DNA of 8,450 bases from Acidobacteriota bacterium (GTDB lineage: Bacteria; Acidobacteriota; Vicinamibacteria; Vicinamibacterales; CAVVIG01), in the NCBI GenBank assembly GCA_003222555.1, contig QHWL01000076.1, forward strand, positions 1 to 8,450, in the 5' to 3' direction. The notes below the pieces were generated by a model, which did not search any database, was not told the origin of the DNA, and was given only the letters and a program-made list of their open reading frames with translations. The translations under genes were made by a program, and so were the position numbers. Shown piece after piece: positions 6,723 through 8,450 of the stretch (position 1 is its first letter; each line of letters begins with the position of its first letter).

Positions 6723-7654
6723 TCCTGTTTCTGCCTGAGCTCATCGAGAACGCGCTGAAGATCGTCGGGCAGCGCGCTGGTGAACTCCATCCGCCGTCCA
6801 TCGGCCGGGTGCTTGAAGGCGAGCCGCGCGGCGTGCAGGAACGGGCGATCGAGGTGTGTCACGGCACGCAGATCGCCGGGCACGCGTCGATGGAGGCCGC
6901 CGTAGAGTGGATCGCCGACAATGGGATGGCCGATCGCGCTCAAGTGCACGCGGATCTGGTGCGTGCGGCCCGTGTGAATGGCGACTTGGGCGAGCGTGAG
7001 CGCCTTCAGGTGCTCCGCGCGAACGATGCGCGTCACCGCCTCGCGGCTGCGGCGCGCCCGCGCCGACATCTTCTTCCGGTTGGACGGGTCGCGGCCGATC
7101 GGTTCGTCGATCCGCCGTCCCGCCTGCACGACGCCCCAGACGAGCGCGACGTATTCCTTCTCGATCTCGCGATCGTGAAACTGCCGCGCGAGCTCCTCGT
7201 GCGCCGCGTCGTGCTTGGCCACCACCATCAGCCCTGATGTACCGCGATCGAGGCGGTGCACGATGCCCGGCCGGCGTTCTCCGCCGATGCCGCTCAGATC
7301 GTCGATGTGATGAAGGAGCGCGTTCACGAGCGTGCCGCTTGCGTGTCCCGCCGCCGGGTGAACGACCATCCCGGCCGGCTTGTCGACGACGATGAGGTCG
7401 TGATCCTGATAAACGATGGGCAGCGGCAGCCCCTCGGGCTGCGGCCGCGCGTCGATCGGTTCGGGAATGTCGATTGCGATCTGCTGACCTGTCTTGACCG
7501 GCTGGTTCGGCTTGGCCTCGCGTCCCGAGACGCGTACATGGCCGTCTTTGATGAGGCGCTGAATCTGGGAGCGCGAGCGCTCGGGGAGAACCGCGACGAG
7601 AAACCGGTCGAGCCTCGCGCCTTCGGAGTCGTCAGAGACCGTGAAAAAGGTCAC
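6710..7654 (-). CDS. RluD-type 23S rRNA pseudouridine synthase (RluA family)
   Basis: This 314-aa enzyme converts specific uridines in large-subunit rRNA to pseudouridine. An N-terminal S4 RNA-binding domain spans about 13-60 (RLDRFLV...SRSQIQRLIKDGHVRVSG). A catalytic RluA-family domain follows (about 77-305), with VVDKPAGMVVHP (89-100) and the catalytic D136 in HRLDRGTSGLMVVAK. KEYVALVWG (166-174) and HTGRTHQIRVHL (227-238) are further conserved blocks. Length and domain order fit RluD (helix 69 sites), but RluC or RluA specificity cannot be excluded from sequence alone. The start is GTG 7654-7652, overlapping the lgt stop as GTGA, which implies translational coupling; no strong ribosome binding site precedes it. 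The last codons (IDD and stop) come from the adjoining CAATNNN repeat. The frame stays open upstream as an out-of-frame shadow of lgt. Confidence 0.95.
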   Translation of the reverse strand: MTFFTVSDDSEGARLDRFLVAVLPERSRSQIQRLIKDGHVRVSGREAKPNQPVKTGQQIAIDIPEPIDARPQPEGLPLPIVYQDHDLIVVDKPAGMVVHPAAGHASGTLVNALLHHIDDLSGIGGERRPGIVHRLDRGTSGLMVVAKHDAAHEELARQFHDREIEKEYVALVWGVVQAGRRIDEPIGRDPSNRKKMSARARRSREAVTRIVRAEHLKALTLAQVAIHTGRTHQIRVHLSAIGHPIVGDPLYGGLHRRVPGDLRAVTHLDRPFLHAARLAFKHPADGRRMEFTSALPDDLQRVLDELRQKQEIDD

Positions 7655-8450
7655 GCGGCTTTTCGAGGTTTGCGCGCGCGGTCGGGGACCGGCGCTTCCT
7701 TTCGGCGCGCCAGATAGATGAGCATGACGATGGCGAGCGGCGCCAGGATCAGAGAGATGAACTGTGAGGTCGAGAAGATGCCCACCGTGCCGCGCTCGTC
7801 CCCGCGAAAGATCTCGATGATGTAGCGGGAGACGGCGTACAGCAGCATGTAGAGCCAGAAGGTTCTTCCGGCAAACGGCCGGCCCTTGCGCTCGGTCGTC
7901 AACAGGAACACCAGAATCAACAACTCGGCGCCCGCTTCGTAGAGCTGCGTCGGATGAAGCGGACGATCGAGCGGCGTGCCGACGTTGGCGGCGGCAAATT
8001 GATCGGTGAACGTAATCCCCCAGGGCATCGTCGTCGGCTTGCCGTAGCAGCAGCCTGCGAAGAGGCAGCCGAAGCGCCCGATGACGTGCCCCAGCGCGAT
8101 GCCCGGCGCGAACACATCGCAGGTCGTCCAGAGCGGAAGCCCGACCCGCCCGATGTACCAGAGCGCGACCACGACCGCGAGAATGAGGCCGCCGTAGAAA
8201 ACCCCGCCCGAACGCGCCAGCGTCAGCAGCTCGCGCGGATCGTTTTTGAAGGTCTGGTAATCGGTGAGGAGGAGCAGCAGCTTCGCCCCGATGAGCGCGC
8301 TGATGATGATGTAGATGCCGAGATCGAGCACGCGCGCCTCGTCGAGACCGCGCGTCTTTGCCCGCACCATCGCCAGCTTCAGGCCGAGCAGGTACGCGGC
8401 CGCCAGCAGCACGCCGTAGGTGTAGACCCAAATTTCACCGACGTACGGAA
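7651..8450 (-). CDS. lgt: Prolipoprotein diacylglyceryl transferase (5' end outside window)
   Basis: At least 265 residues are visible. The frame runs open to the window edge (PYVGEIWVYTYGVLLAAAYL), matching the conserved Lgt N-terminus, so the start lies outside; the internal GTG at 8412 is not the real start. Lgt is an inner-membrane enzyme that transfers diacylglycerol from phosphatidylglycerol to the lipobox cysteine of prelipoproteins. Visible signatures are several hydrophobic membrane segments, SGGVFYGG, the Lgt signature region HVIGRFGCLFAGCCYGKPT, LHPTQLYE and the late R-rich SRYIIEIFRGDERG. The first uses Tyr where E. coli has the functional His103. The signature has GCLFAGCC where E. 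coli has GNFIN, a variant I recall as common in Acidobacteriota and Deltaproteobacteria-like Lgt. The basic C-terminal tail is cytosolic. It overlaps rluD by 4 nt. Confidence 0.95.
   Translation of the reverse strand, partial: PYVGEIWVYTYGVLLAAAYLLGLKLAMVRAKTRGLDEARVLDLGIYIIISALIGAKLLLLLTDYQTFKNDPRELLTLARSGGVFYGGLILAVVVALWYIGRVGLPLWTTCDVFAPGIALGHVIGRFGCLFAGCCYGKPTTMPWGITFTDQFAAANVGTPLDRPLHPTQLYEAGAELLILVFLLTTERKGRPFAGRTFWLYMLLYAVSRYIIEIFRGDERGTVGIFSTSQFISLILAPLAIVMLIYLARRKEAPVPDRARKPRKAA

Noticed and set aside
8410..8412. GTG at 8412 as the lgt start
   Set aside because: The frame continues upstream to the edge with conserved Lgt residues (GEIWVYTYGV), so the real start lies beyond the window.
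7655..8431. Apparent 259-residue N-terminal extension of the rluD frame
   Set aside because: It is the out-of-frame shadow of lgt. The S4 domain begins just after GTG 7654, which overlaps the lgt stop as a normal GTGA coupling site, so there is no fusion protein.

Overview
The window is a GC-rich, densely packed bacterial chromosome segment of mostly housekeeping genes. High GC, GTG starts at three of the seven genes whose start is visible, the gene content, and two uncharacterised protein types that I recall mainly from Acidobacteriota and myxobacteria-like genomes together suggest an uncultured Acidobacteriota (Vicinamibacteria-like). This assignment is an inference from style, not a proof.

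Layout. The left edge carries the first 12 codons of rpmB (ribosomal protein L28, minus strand). It is preceded by a near-consensus sigma70 promoter and a leader of about 110 nt with a strong hairpin. Upstream on the same strand (169-804) lies an uncharacterised protein with a cysteine-rich N-terminus. It diverges from a second uncharacterised gene (902-1483, plus strand) across a short spacer whose centre is a palindromic double -10 element. A 444-nt gap with one terminator-like hairpin follows. Then comes a plus-strand stress and regulation block: a DksA/TraR-family zinc-finger protein (1928-2389), Lon protease (2501-4951) and a class II histone-deacetylase-like hydrolase (4977-5969). These are spaced closely enough for one operon, although a strong hairpin sits between the DksA-like gene and lon.

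The right third is transcribed leftwards: lgt (prolipoprotein diacylglyceryl transferase, cut by the window edge), an RluD-type pseudouridine synthase overlapping it by GTGA, and a NUDIX hydrolase of the ADP-ribose pyrophosphatase type. The NUDIX gene converges on the deacetylase-like gene.

The non-housekeeping interest lies in repeats. An inverted array of CACGAA units fills the convergent junction (about 5936-6078) and supplies the last codons of the deacetylase-like gene. A second, unrelated array of about 7-bp CAATNNN units fills the gap between rluD and the NUDIX gene (about 6606-6722) and supplies the last codons and stop of rluD. The deacetylase-like gene also appears to carry an in-frame insert of about 25 codons, rich in inverted repeats, just before its active-site histidines. 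I found no transposase, phage gene, CRISPR array, tRNA or rRNA, and no clear new defence or biosynthetic system.
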